From assembly GCA_905116865.2 (NCBI GenBank), contig CAJHNH020000569.1:675491-739490 (forward strand): a stretch of DNA of 64,000 nt. Direction: 5' to 3'. A model generated the notes under the pieces. The model was given only the letters and a program-made list of their open reading frames with translations. It did no database searches and was not told where the DNA came from. Below are positions 10,670 to 21,282 of this stretch, one piece after another (the first letter of the stretch is position 1; every line of letters starts with the position of its first letter). A program made the translations under genes and the position numbers. The stretch is from Candidula unifasciata (Eukaryota; Mollusca; Gastropoda; Stylommatophora; Geomitridae).

Positions 10670-10960
10670 TTTTTCAGTGGTCTTTGTTCACACTGAAAAC
10701 ACCATAAACTGGGATTTCATCTCAGGGTCTCTTAGGTTTTCTTCAAAGCTTAGTTGTCAGGTCTGCTGGGAGTGGCCATGTATTTTGCCCCGCACCTTCT
10801 CCAGGAGAGGGCATTCTTACAAGACATGATTGGGGGTCTGTTCGGCTCAAAGACAGCGTCAGAATGCTGATTGGCTTATACCTAATTTATATGTATTTGT
10901 TGAGTCTGTAATTCCGGTGCCTTCTGTTAACGCTTTCACCCATTAAACATTTTTTTTAAA
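10670..10960 (-). mobile_element. 3' end of an RNase H-bearing LINE (minus)
   Basis: Minus reading gives AEQTPNHVL, a stop, then ECPLLEKVRGKI, close to the xEQTPEHVLxxCPL zinc-knuckle-like end of I/Jockey-type ORF2 proteins, preceded by a YKLGI-like strand. Several stops are present. Confidence 0.5.
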
Positions 10961-12589
10961 AAAGATGTTTCTCAAAATTTTCTCAAAACAAAATGCCTCG
11001 TTATAAATCTCTGAAACTCTGCGCTAAGAAACTGGATTAAAAGAAGAAAAAGCGGGCAAAATGTTGAGTCTTGGTCAATTTAATAAAAACACAGAACAGA
11101 CAGGTAAGCCTGCTAGCTTTAGCGTCATGATGCTTCCCCACCCCCCACTCTGTCCCTAAAAAGATGGATTTTTCATATTCAGAGTCATTATTTTGTGCAA
11201 AGATGAGGGAAGCCATCACTAAGTACTAACAGGGCAAAGAAATAACAAGGTTTTTTTTGATACAGCCACGGAGGACAGAGTGACGTCGTCATATATTTAT
11301 GATGTCACAGTCATAAAATGATAGGTTCCCCCCCCCCCCCCCCAAAAAAAAAATCTCCAATATTGGGGGGGAGGGGGGATGAGGAATGTAATCATGCCCA
11401 TTATGTCTACACACTATGCAGTCGCAGCCAGTACCGGAGCTGTTATGTAGGCGTATTTTCCCCTGCCTTTTGACATCCTGTCGTCAAAATCCTGGAAAAC
11501 CTATATCAGGAACAATCCATTTATGTCCTTGGTGCGTTCAGCGAGCGGATGTTGGGGGCAAAAATAACATCTTAACCTGTACAGTCCAACGGGACATCAC
11601 TAATAATGTATCCCTAAATTCTCAGGCTCAAAATCCCCCCCCCCCCCCTTCCTTTTCCCCGGCCTACACTGCTTTAAATATAACTTTTTTATGTACAATC
11701 AGTAAGTAATCAAATCAGGGATATTGCCATTGTCATATACATTTTTCTGTAATTTTAAACAAATCGTTCTGTTATTATTGCATAAAATGCAACAAACAAT
11801 TTTTGATCAGCTTGTATGTAACTTTGCCTTTGCCTAAGGCACATCGGGTATATGGGCAGAGCGTCCAATATTTTTACAGACCAATCGGCACTTATGTCAT
11901 ATTATTGGTACAGAAAGTCGTTATTCAAAAATACATTGCTTGTTGCTTATAGAAGGTTCCATTCAGGACATCCTTCCATTCTGTGTCAAAAATGAGAATA
12001 TTAACCAGAACTAAAGAATTGCACAGGGCGATTTAACTGTGTTTACTCAGGGACCAACATTTTGCAAATGGGGATTGTCACAGGCCAAAAGCCCACGCCT
12101 CAGCTTAGAAAGATCATTAATATAACTGTCAGTGATCCGCGGACCTCTTGCTAGGCCTCTGCGGGCCAGAGTTGACTAATTATTGTTTGTTCACCAGTTT
12201 TTCAAATGGAACAGTGAGGGACATTTCATTTGATTTTCACCGGTACAGGAACGGAGCAAGTATAGGGTGACCTGATTGCGGGGATGTTGAAATCCCGACT
12301 AAGACAATGACATTTACAAATATATTTTTGTGCTTTATCTTTAGAATTTTACACACTTTTCTGTATATTATTAATGCCTTATTATTATTGCCACAAATGT
12401 TGATGTTTCCCTGAGCATATATTTGACCTTTATTTTGTAGATTTATAACTGACATTCCATACCATTATGTATAAAATGCTAAATCTGCAGACAGTTGAGT
12501 AAATAAACCTTTTTGCACTACTGTTTATGATAGTAACATTTGAGTGATCATTTAGTTTTGTTGTGAATTTGGTTTTCTTTTGTCCAATC
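10961..12589. other. No gene seen; homopolymer runs and one SINE B fragment
   Basis: Contains C/A and G runs at 11330-11380 and C runs at 11636-11648. A family B SINE fragment (AATCGGCACTTATG) lies at about 11830-11905. The 97-codon ORF at 11416 shows no recognisable domain and includes the C-run, so I do not call it a gene. Confidence 0.5.
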
Positions 12590-12745
12590 CTAGATGTTCA
12601 CTTATTGGTCTGAAGATCTTGGGTTTGAGTCTGCACCAAACTGATTTGAAAAAAAGATTGATGTTGGCCTCAAGGCTGCCCCCAGCCTAAACTGACAATT
12701 TTGTGAGAAATAAAGGTGGCACATTGTCACATATCACTCCTGTCA
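12590..12745 (+). repeat. SINE family B, head portion
   Basis: tRNA-like B box in GATCTTGGGTTTGAGTCTGC, then a poor body (CTCAAGGCTGCCCCCAGCCT). It is 3' truncated. Confidence 0.45.
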
Positions 12746-14097
12746 CGTGCCTGATTTAAGGATTTCTCCTTGAGAACCAACAGCACTCAGAAATAATTAT
12801 GTTGAGTTGTTGGCTCGTATTGGTCTAAGGGATGCCCCGTGGCCAATATACGCTCAACTTATTTCTGGAGTAGGGCAACTCAAGTTTTGGCACTACAAAA
12901 TATATAATATTCCTAGGCACACTTGGCTGGACATTCCCACTACTAAAAATAATTAGCCCCCAGGTTATGATATACTATCATAACCATGTTAACACATATA
13001 ACACTTATCACTCACACACATATCATTGCTAAACAATTAGAAAGGTGAAACAGGGACACCTAAGTCAGCCATGAAAATGAATGTATGTAATAAGTACAAA
13101 TTATTCACATATTAAAGAATAGATTTTCAAGAATGTTCATAGACTCAGGACTCAGTGACCCGACCCAGATATTGAAGCAGCCAGATTGTCTTGAGATGTA
13201 TACTAATTCATCCCTGGAATACCACGGAGCTGTGGGGAAGAGAGCATGATAATGAAAAAAAAACTGTCACTTAGCCCAGTTCGTAGGTTGATGCTCCCCT
13301 CAGTCCATGGTGATTCGACTGTAGTTGACTCAGGTAGCTCTGCCTCAAGTTGATTTGATCACAGAGGATTACCTTACCATCGAGGACACAGAAACTGTAT
13401 AGGGACTCAACAAGTCTCTCTCACAGGTCACAAAACTGTCTCGGGCCCCAACCAAGCTCCTGAAGACTGGTTCACTCGATCAATGACACAACCTCTGCAA
13501 ATGTTCACTCGTCCTGGAGCTCACACACACGCTCTTGCCATGACATGGTTATGTTTGGTACATAAATTGGTGTTGGTTGGTGGTTGTTGGCTGGACTGTG
13601 ATTCATCTGCCTGATCTCACAGAGGTCTCATCCCAAGCTTAGGAAATGTCCTAGACACCAAAGGCCGCCTCCTCAAAGTATAAATTTACAAGGCCCCGTT
13701 GAACACATCTGTTCTCTAGGCAGTCAGGCAGAAAAATGCCCGCTTCAAACTACGCTTGGCGTTACTAGAAAAGAAGTCCCTTGTATACATGAGCAAGGAG
13801 TAAACCGGTTTCCAGGAATTTTCAAATAAAACACCAGAAATCGCCAACTTACAGTTGCAAATTTGAAAATGAAGATATATCAAAGCAACTAGAAGGTCCA
13901 GAAATGACTATTTTACCAGATAAAGGTATAGATCAAAATAAGGAACTATATACCTTTCCGGACGGGTCTAAGTTTGAAATTTCGCTGAGCGCGAGGGATA
14001 TCAGGTCCCGACTCGTCCAGTGTGTGTGGTGGCTGTTCATTTCATGACACACATATCACCCATCATGTGCCAAATGGTTTCTTACATGCATTATAAG
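12746..14097. other. No gene seen
   Basis: No open frame, splice pattern or repeat I could assign with confidence in this stretch. Confidence 0.4.
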
Positions 14098-14345
14098 CTC
14101 CGGCGGAAAGTCCTGGTTGTTCGTCCATTTGGACTTCGGCTTTGTGCCAGGGCCTGAGTTTTGCATGTACATCCGTTTTACTGGCTTATTTATGTGCAGC
14201 TGGTTGTTCCTTGCCGCTCGGGCAGATGCACTCTGACTTCGAAGGAAGTCCCCAGTTAGCCGACTCCTACGACATGCTTGTTGGGGAGGCAGTGGGTCTA
14301 TTCTTGTTTTTCCCACAATAGGACCTCAGAACCCACACGGAGAAG
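14098..14345 (-). repeat. SINE family A copy
   Basis: Reverse copy: CTCCGGCGGAAAGTCCTGG, GTTGTTCCTTGCCGCTCGG, CTTCGAAGGAAGTCCCCAG, CGACATGCTTGTTGGGGAGG, ACCTCAGAACCCACACGG. Confidence 0.8.
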
Positions 14346-14734
14346 GTTCATACTACAGTAACATTTGATTAAAATAAAGCAAATAAATGAAACCTAACTG
14401 AAACGCAAATTCTACTACTTTTAAAAACCGTTACCTGTTTTATCAGGGCAAACGCAGATTCACAATTTTCTTTTGTCTGTATAATTCTGGACTGAACCAG
14501 TTTATTACCGTGGCTTTCATTTAGTGTAGCATGGCCATTATGCAGACAAAAGGAAATGGTCATGAACCAGCATTTGTACAGTGTATTGTTTGTGTCTTTT
14601 TTGTTCATATTCACAGTGGGGAAACATTGCTTTGATGTTGGTTAATGTTGTACAGATACTGTCTATCCATTAATGTTTTTTTTTTTGGGTGTGGATTTGT
14701 ATCCAGACATTTTTAAAATTCTTTTATCTTCTTC

Positions 14735-14870
14735 TTCTTAGCATTAACCGGCTGTAAAAATCCTGGTTGTTTATCCACTTCTGGACCTTGGCCTTGTTCC
14801 AGAACTTAGTTTTGCATCTGTTTTACAAATCTGGCTCATTTGTTTGCAGACTGTTGGTTCCTCATACTAA
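14735..14870 (-). repeat. SINE family A fragment (tail half)
   Basis: CTTCTTCTTCTTAGCATT, GGCTGTAAAAATCCTGG and GCAGACTGTTGGTTCCT, then truncated. Confidence 0.65.
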
Positions 14871-15319
14871 GGCTACTGTGCTTGTCGGCTATTGTATTTT
14901 TTCATATTTCTGACAAATCTTTGATCATCTGTGAAAATGCTGCATAGATATTTCTTCTTCTGCATTCACCATTAAAAGGGAATCTGGAACATTGTTTTGT
15001 GGTTTAAAGTTAGGCTGTGACTTCTAAATCTTTTGGCCCAACACATCTGATTGCAGCAATTTCCTATATCGTCACAACATTATTGATAGGCAGCAGAGGT
15101 TTATTCCCCCCCCCCCCCACACACACACACATCTGTTGCTCTTTAATGAACTATAACACTAGTGGTAACTTACATTAATAAACTACAAAACATGTGACTG
15201 TGAAATATATTTATTCAAAAATAAATTTTCCAACAGTGAGTGTGTTTACATCAGAACACTTGCGCCCATCTATACTGAGACAAAGCATGACCCCCAGAGA
15301 TTGTTTGTTACATACAGGT

Positions 15320-15720
15320 AAAATATTATCGCAGCTAGAGATAAATATATAACATTACTGATCAAGTAAAGAAATATAATATTGCTGAAGAGACCAAAAA
15401 TACATATAATATTACTGAATAAAGAGATAATGAAATACATTTATTACTGGGAAAAAAAAAAAAAAGCAATAAATACATATTACTGAATAAGAGAGATAAA
15501 GAAAGACATATTACTAGCCACTACGTCACAGCGACTCCCGTGTTTTCATTTACCCTATTAAAAAGCCATGTATTGGGTCAAGAATCACTTTGCCTATACA
15601 AAATGGGGTCACGACTCCAGAAATTTTGGGAACCACTGACATATGATATTATTGAAGACAGATGCAATAAAGAAAAACATAATATTACTGAAGAGATAGA
15701 TAAAGAAATATATATTTAAC
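15320..15720. repeat. Degenerate tandem repeat, AT-rich, about 45-bp unit
   Basis: Variants of TAATATTACTGAA followed by (G)AGATAAAGAAATAC recur about seven times, with spacer sequence around 15520-15640. Confidence 0.6.
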
Positions 15721-15739
15721 AACTGTTTTGGACAGAATA

Positions 15740-16260
15740 GTTAGTTAGTTAGTTAGTCTTTCCTCTTGTGTCGAGTGCGGCACATAGGGCAGAGGTCGTG
15801 ACTCTCCATGCACGGCGGTCCGTTGCAATCCGTTGTAGGTCTTGGATGTTTGAGTGGCCCATGAGCGAGCCTTCCCTGATGATAGTTCTACGTAGGGTTT
15901 CCCTTGGTCTTCCACGAGATCTTTTCCCCTGTGGTGTCCAAATGAGGGCTTGGTAAGGAAGTCTTGATTTATCCATTCTAAGGACGTGGCCGACATAGTT
16001 CCAGCGGCGTTTTCGTATAAAATTAGACACATACTCTTGCCTGGATTCTTGCCTTATTTGTGTATTGGTTCGGAAATCTGACCATTTGAAATTTAGTATT
16101 CTTCTAAGGCATTTATTTTCAAAACTGTCTAATTTTGTGTCTAGAGTTTTCGTTGATTTCCAACTCTCGCATCCATAGGTTAGTACTGGAATCACACAAG
16201 AATTGAAGATCTTGAGTTTTGTGTGTTTGCTAAGTGTCTTTGATTTCCAGATGTTAGACA
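15740..16260 (-). mobile_element. LINE RT C-terminal tail, best preserved copy in the window
   Basis: A 148-codon minus frame begins MIPVLTYGCESWKSTKTLDT, contains FENKCLRRILNFKWSDFRTN, then NYVGHVLRMDKSRLPYQALI, GKRSRGRPRETLRRTI and a stop. This order (YGCExW, CLRRIL, GHVLRM, GRPRxTxRR) is the region following the RT domain in RTE/BovB- and CR1-like LINEs. The RT core is absent, as expected for a 5'-truncated insertion. Confidence 0.8.
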
Positions 16261-16587
16261 GAATAAGATAAAAAAATTACTGTCATTTTGACTTATTCTG
16301 CTAGAAGCAGTTATTGCTTTAATTTCAGATAACAGTGAGCCATTTTGCTCAAAGCCTATGCTCTATTTGGAGATCAAGAGCGGAAGAAACCAAAGAGAAA
16401 AAATTAAATAACAGTTCATTTTAACAAGAACACCGAAAGAAGACAACATTAAACTGAAAAACAGCTCCAACAGAAACTTTTGTAAAATAGTGTAGACAAA
16501 TTGAAAAAACAAACAAACAATAAATTTGAAGTTGAGAGGATCAACTTTATTGCACTGCGTTGTATCCCATATGGATCAGTCCCTCTG

Positions 16588-16850
16588 AGAACCATTGTGG
16601 TGTAGCGGCTAGACACCTGCCTAGGGCCTGAAAGTTGTTGGTTCAAATGGGCATCGAGCTGGATTTTTTTTAAAAGAAAATTACCTTGATCCCAGGTCCG
16701 CCTCAAATGGCTACCAGGTAAAGTCCTGGGAAGTAAAAGCAGCTGGCGTGATGGTGACCACATCCCCCACTGAGTGCCGATTGGTCTATAAAATTTATCT
16801 AGCACTGTGTGCATAGTGTGGGGAAGAAGGTCTTTTACTTTCTTTACTTG
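16588..16850 (+). repeat. SINE family B, nearly full length
   Basis: Head CATTGTGGTGTAGCGGCTAG (A-box-like), GTTGTTGGTTCAAATGGGCA (B-box-like), body GGCTACCAGGTAAAGTCCTG, GTGCCGATTGGTCTATAAAA, tail GGGGAAGAAGGTC and CTTTA-type repeats. The best example from which to define the family. Confidence 0.85.
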
Positions 16851-17109
16851 GTCTCTGGTCGCAGAATGGTTATCAGCCTTGGAACAGTGTCACACACACA
16901 AAGCTCAAACTCCATCATGAACTGAATGACGCATCTGTAAAATGAACCCACGACTCTCAGACGGTGAGGCCATTTCACCATGGACACTTCCACCAAAGAG
17001 TAATTAAGACAAAGTTAATTAAATGTTTAATTTAATTAAACATTCACAGATATATTAATTCAGCACCCTTATATTTGAACATTTTGAATGGGGAGAGGGG
17101 GGGGGGGGA

Positions 17110-17345
17110 AGGGTTGAAACAAAGGGAGCTGCCTTAATGTTGCGACCAGACACTCACCAGCAGGCCCGAATTTTCGTGGACTAAAATGTGCATCTAGCCG
17201 GATTTATTACTTAAATGACCAGGGCTCCCAGGTCAACACAGCCTAAAACAGGAACTAGCTAAAGTCCTGGGAAGTAGAGGCCGCCACTGTCACGCTGACC
17301 ACATCACCCATCGAGAGCCAATTGGTCTATAAAACATAGGTCAAG
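17110..17345 (+). repeat. SINE family B copy
   Basis: AACTAGCTAAAGTCCTGGGA, CACGCTGACCACATCACCCA and GCCAATTGGTCTATAAAACA match the body. The head is diverged. Confidence 0.7.
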
Positions 17346-17599
17346 CAGTATACGACCAAGGGCACTGAAAATTTTCTGTTGCTTTTCATTGAAATATTTT
17401 TTTTTTAAACAATAAAATGCTTAATGTCTAGACAGAGAAAAGAGGTTTCATAAGCATAAAAACATTAATGAACAAATTCACCCGTCACCAAATGAATGAA
17501 AGAAATGGCAAAACTTTTTCATGTGACAGAAACTTGGAAAAATTCTTTAAAATACATTACAAAATCTCTTTACACCTTTTTTAAACACAGTATTTTACA

Positions 17600-17850
17600 A
17601 AAGCATACAACAGATGAGATGGTTTAGCCATTTGATGAGAATGCCTTGGTACCAACTGCCACAGAGAGCCATGCTGAAGAAATATAATGAAAACATCAAA
17701 GATGGAACGGCTGCATCTAGAACAGCCTTAAAGACATGAAGAGCGACTTATACAGCACATTAGAAAGAAGCATACTGAATATCCTTACATCTCCCTCCAA
17801 CACTTAGATGAGGTTACTGGAATAAAACAAGAAGGCAAAAACAAATCATG
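17600..17850 (+). mobile_element. LINE RT tail (plus), decayed
   Basis: GATGGTTTAGCCATTTGATG (RWFSHL), then ATGCCTTGGTACCAACTGCC (MPWYQLPQ) and AGAGCCATGCTGAA give the post-RT WFGHLxRMPxxxLPxxA motif. Confidence 0.5.
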
Positions 17851-18290
17851 GGAGTAATATGACCATGAGGGAGAACGTTTAGAAGAAAGAAAAGTTTTAC
17901 ATAAAACAGATCAGAGGAGTAACATGGCCCTGAGGGAGGATGTATAGAACAAAGACAAGTTTTACACAAACAGATCAGAGGAGTCACATGGCCCTTAGGG
18001 AGGATGTATAGAACAAAGACAAGTTTTACATAAAACAGATCAGAAGAGTAACATGGCCCTGACCGAGTACGTATAGAAAAAAGACAAGTTATACAAAAAC
18101 AGATCAGGAGAGTAACATGGCTCTGAGAGGGGACGTCTAGAACAAAAACAAGTTTTATACGTAAAACAGATCATTTGAGTAACAGACCTGAGGGAGGACA
18201 TCTAGAACAAAGACAAGATTTTTATACATATAACAGATCAGTGGAGTAACATGGCCCTGAGGGAGGATGTCCAGAACAAAGGCAAATTCT
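17850..18290. repeat. Minisatellite, about 64-bp unit, seven copies
   Basis: Repeated unit with blocks ACAGATCAGAGGAGTAACAT, GGCCCTGAGGGAGGATGTAT and AGAACAAAGACAAGTTTTAC. Copies near 17880 and 17945-18065 are the most alike; outer ones are diverged. Confidence 0.85.
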
Positions 18291-19255
18291 ATACAAGTTG
18301 AAAATCTCTCGTCTAGCCACCCCTTGCTCTTTACCCTCTAATTTTCCAGTGGTCCTCAAGTTCATAAGAGAAGTAAATTCCTTGTGTGCCCAAACCAGAT
18401 GGAACTGAACAAAAACATGCAACAACTGACTTCTTTTTCTGGTTCACCCTTAAAAGGGCCACAGGCATGTTGTGTTGCGGTTTACAGCTAGGCTGCAATA
18501 GCCACGCCTTACAGCCCAAGATATCTGATGTCAGCCAAATCCTACAAATTCCCACTTAGCCGTCCAAGAACTAATATGGGGACTTCAGAAAAAAAGCAAT
18601 ATATACACTTTCATATTGGTGATGCGCCAGATCAAAGGTTCCATCTACAAGCCCTATCTACATTTCTAGGATACATGGTCATCACAGAAAGAGGTTCCTT
18701 GCCAGGTGGGGGGATATTTTATACTGTATTGTATTAAGGATCTTTCTATGCTAGGGTGTGGGCGTCGAGCACTCTATTTTCAACCGTTTGGCCCCTAGGT
18801 AAACCTAGTTCAATAGGCCTGCTGTGGGGAGAGGCCTAACTAACACAGATATAACTGATGCTTCCTTTAAAGTCTGAGTGCATCGTCGGCCATAACAAGC
18901 GAGGAATCATAATTGTGCATATACCGAGTCACAACTGAAAAAACAGAAGTGCAGGAAACACTTCAGTTCTGAAACCGGACCAACACACACACAAAGATGT
19001 CCCACCAGGACTTTCTGCCAAAATTCACAGCCAGTAATGAGTAATAACAAATACCATATCCCAAATCATAAAGATAGTCTTCCCAAATGACACTTATGGC
19101 ATATATTTCCCATGCTTTATTTAAAAAAAAAATATTTACAGCATATTTAACCAAGAATAATTTATGACTACAATTTTTTATTCAAAGAAATGTCAATAAT
19201 CTACCCGGGGTAAAAAAAAGTGACAGTGCCACAGCAGTGGTTTGCTGACTTGTTT
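18291..19255. other. No gene seen
   Basis: 18430-18550 resembles 14965-15070 (TAAAAGGG...GTTTACAGCTAGGCTG and CAACACATCTGAT-like blocks), so a low-copy repeat is likely. Nothing else is assignable. Confidence 0.35.
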
Positions 19256-19560
19256 ATTAGCCTAGTTACCACAAGTGTAAATTCTTATCCAATGGGATTT
19301 TATCATCCTGATCGTCAATCAGCAAGTCCACTACAGAACACTGCTGTTATCATGGCATGCCTGAAAGTCTTTTTCTCTAACCAGTTTCCCCATCCTTATC
19401 TCCTTTTATAGCCAATGCATCTTTAATTGTTTGCATCCATCTTCATGGAGGTCTGCCTCGTCTTCTGACTATACCATCCAACAACATTCTGTCCTGGCAG
19501 CCCTGACATTCAACCTGGCCACAGTACCTCAGCTTTTTGAGATTTTTGGACTGACATTTG
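19256..19560 (-). mobile_element. LINE RT tail (minus)
   Basis: Minus reading contains LKKLRYCGQVECQ then QDRMLLDGIVRRRGRPPWRW, the post-RT (F/Y)(F/C)GHVxR...GRRRGRPPxRW motif. It shares wording with 32880-33290. Confidence 0.6.
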
Positions 19561-19985
19561 TTCATGACACTTTTCAAGAAAATAAAATCACCAGTGATTA
19601 CCAAACTACACATTACCATCAAGGACGAAATACAAATAAAAAAAAACACACACTATCAGTATCACCATTGATTACCAAACAACTACGCTACCATTAAGGA
19701 TGAAATAACAACAAATATTTTAACTCATTCCCCCATCAATAACACCAGTGATTACCAAGCAGCCATGTTCTCATTAAGCATGCAATTTATTTGGGGAGCA
19801 ATCGCAAACAACAACTATCAATCTCTAATCATTAGGAAAAATAAAAAATAAAAAATGTATCAATATCGCCCAAAAAAAACTAAATACTGTAAACAAGTTC
19901 AGCTAACAGTAAATGTACCAGATGATGTCATAATATAGTTCAGCTAACAGTAAATGTACCCACAATGTCATTATATAGTTCAACC
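19560..19985. repeat. Short tandem blocks
   Basis: About 60-bp units with CACCAGTGATTACCAA recur at 19590, 19660 and 19745. A 40-bp unit with AGTTCAGCTAACAGTAAATG recurs at 19937-19985. Confidence 0.6.
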
Positions 19986-20030
19986 AATAGCAAATACACT
20001 GGAAAATGTCAAAATATACTTACGAACCGG

Positions 20031-20155
20031 TGCTGTCTTCACACTGGAGGTTGGCTGTGGATATGTGCACTAACGGGCTGTTTGTGAGAATATTATTCGG
20101 TGAAGTCCCAATCTCTTCCAGGGTTTGATTCTTGTACCACTGTTTGAAAGCAACA
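20031..20155 (-). other. Exon-like sequence or repeat, paired with 25630-25750
   Basis: On the minus strand an acceptor (GCTTTCAAACAG) is followed by an open stretch of 39 codons beginning WYKNQTLEEIGTSPNNILTN and a consensus donor GTAAGT. A diverged copy with stops in the same frame lies inside PREB intron 6. Two readings are possible: an exon of an unknown minus gene downstream of PREB, or a repeat that mimics an exon. The second copy favours a repeat. Confidence 0.3.
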
Positions 20156-21196
20156 ATAACAGTCCTTTTCTAAACTGCCCCCCCCCCCCCCCCCCCGTTT
20201 TTTTTCACAGCAATGGAATCCTGGTGCTTCAAGAACTGTAAAACAACGTCACTAACCTCTAAGCAACAGATAGTGTCATTATACAAGTATTATATTAACA
20301 ACAGTGTTTAATCACATCACAGGTTGGTCCCTTCAAAGTTATTGAAGTCTCAGACATCAAATAGACAATCTAACTAACCCTGTCACCGAGAGAAGCTGCA
20401 GAAGTGAATGAATGTCAGTTGCCTCCAATTCTCTCAATATCACTTTTCCAACTTGTCTAGTAGAGTGACATTTTACTACCTGAGTTCGCGCCTGCATAGC
20501 ATTAAGGATGGCAGGACATGAATAGAGTTATTAAAATAGCATTTACGGGGTTTTCCTTGTGAACCAAACAGCATTTTAAAGCCAAGTTGACATCAGTAAT
20601 TTCCACGTAGCTTCAATGACAGAGGTCACTCGGTCATGTCATGAGTCATCCAAAACATATTGTTCTTTAGACCCAGGGGAGTGTAGTCCATTTAACGCTT
20701 CACCCTGTACGGGTTTACGCACTACTTTATTGATATATTTTTATATGTGGGGGGCACTGTACACAAATAATTTTTAAAAATGTAAATTTTTTTGGGGACA
20801 AGGATTTCTTCCTTGAGAATTCCCAGGGGCCATGACTCAATTTTTTTAAGTGTTCCGAGGGCAAAAATGCTTAAAGGTACAAAACAAGTATTATAATGTG
20901 AGGTTAGCTGCATATCCTCTTCAGAGATGTCACAAACTCCAGCATACATTTGCTTGTTTGTAGTTTTACTAAGCAATTTCACATTCAGTAGTCTGCCACC
21001 ACTCAGTGAATGGACAAGGCTCATAAGGCTTTTACCCGCGCAAATGCTAACTTGCAATGTTACTGAAAGTAATTAAAAGATAATAGTACAAAGATTTCGT
21101 TTCCCAATACAATTTACCTATATATATAATTTAGAGCTTAAAAAAATCATTGAAAAAAAATTCTATTAAAAACAGAGCTAAATAAGCCACAAGTCG
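20156..21196 (-). other. Region downstream of the PREB stop; possible 3' UTR with an open frame
   Basis: Directly 3' of PREB. A C-run lies at 20176-20197. A 111-codon minus frame occupies 20722-21057 without a recognised domain; it could be chance, transposon or UTR. TTTATT on the plus strand near 20726 would read AATAAA on the minus strand and may be a polyadenylation signal. Confidence 0.3.
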
Positions 21197-21282
21197 TTAA
21201 ATTCCAAGTTCAGCCATCAGGTAAAACAACAGGAAAATCATTAACGCAACTGCCAGGATGATCACAACTGGGTTAAATGAGG
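21197..21282 (-). CDS. PREB: PREB exon 9: transmembrane anchor and stop
   Basis: Acceptor TTATTTTCAG; two bases complete a split ACC codon. Encodes SFNPVVIILAVALMIFLLFY then LMAELGI and TAA: the C-terminal ER anchor. Confidence 0.96.

Noticed and set aside
16588..16650. Possible functional tRNA gene
   Set aside because: It has A- and B-box-like blocks, but no acceptor-stem pairing that I can see and it continues into the SINE B body.
20722..21057. 111-codon minus ORF directly downstream of PREB
   Set aside because: No domain, no clear homologue by eye, and it lies where PREB's 3' UTR is expected; kept only as a note.
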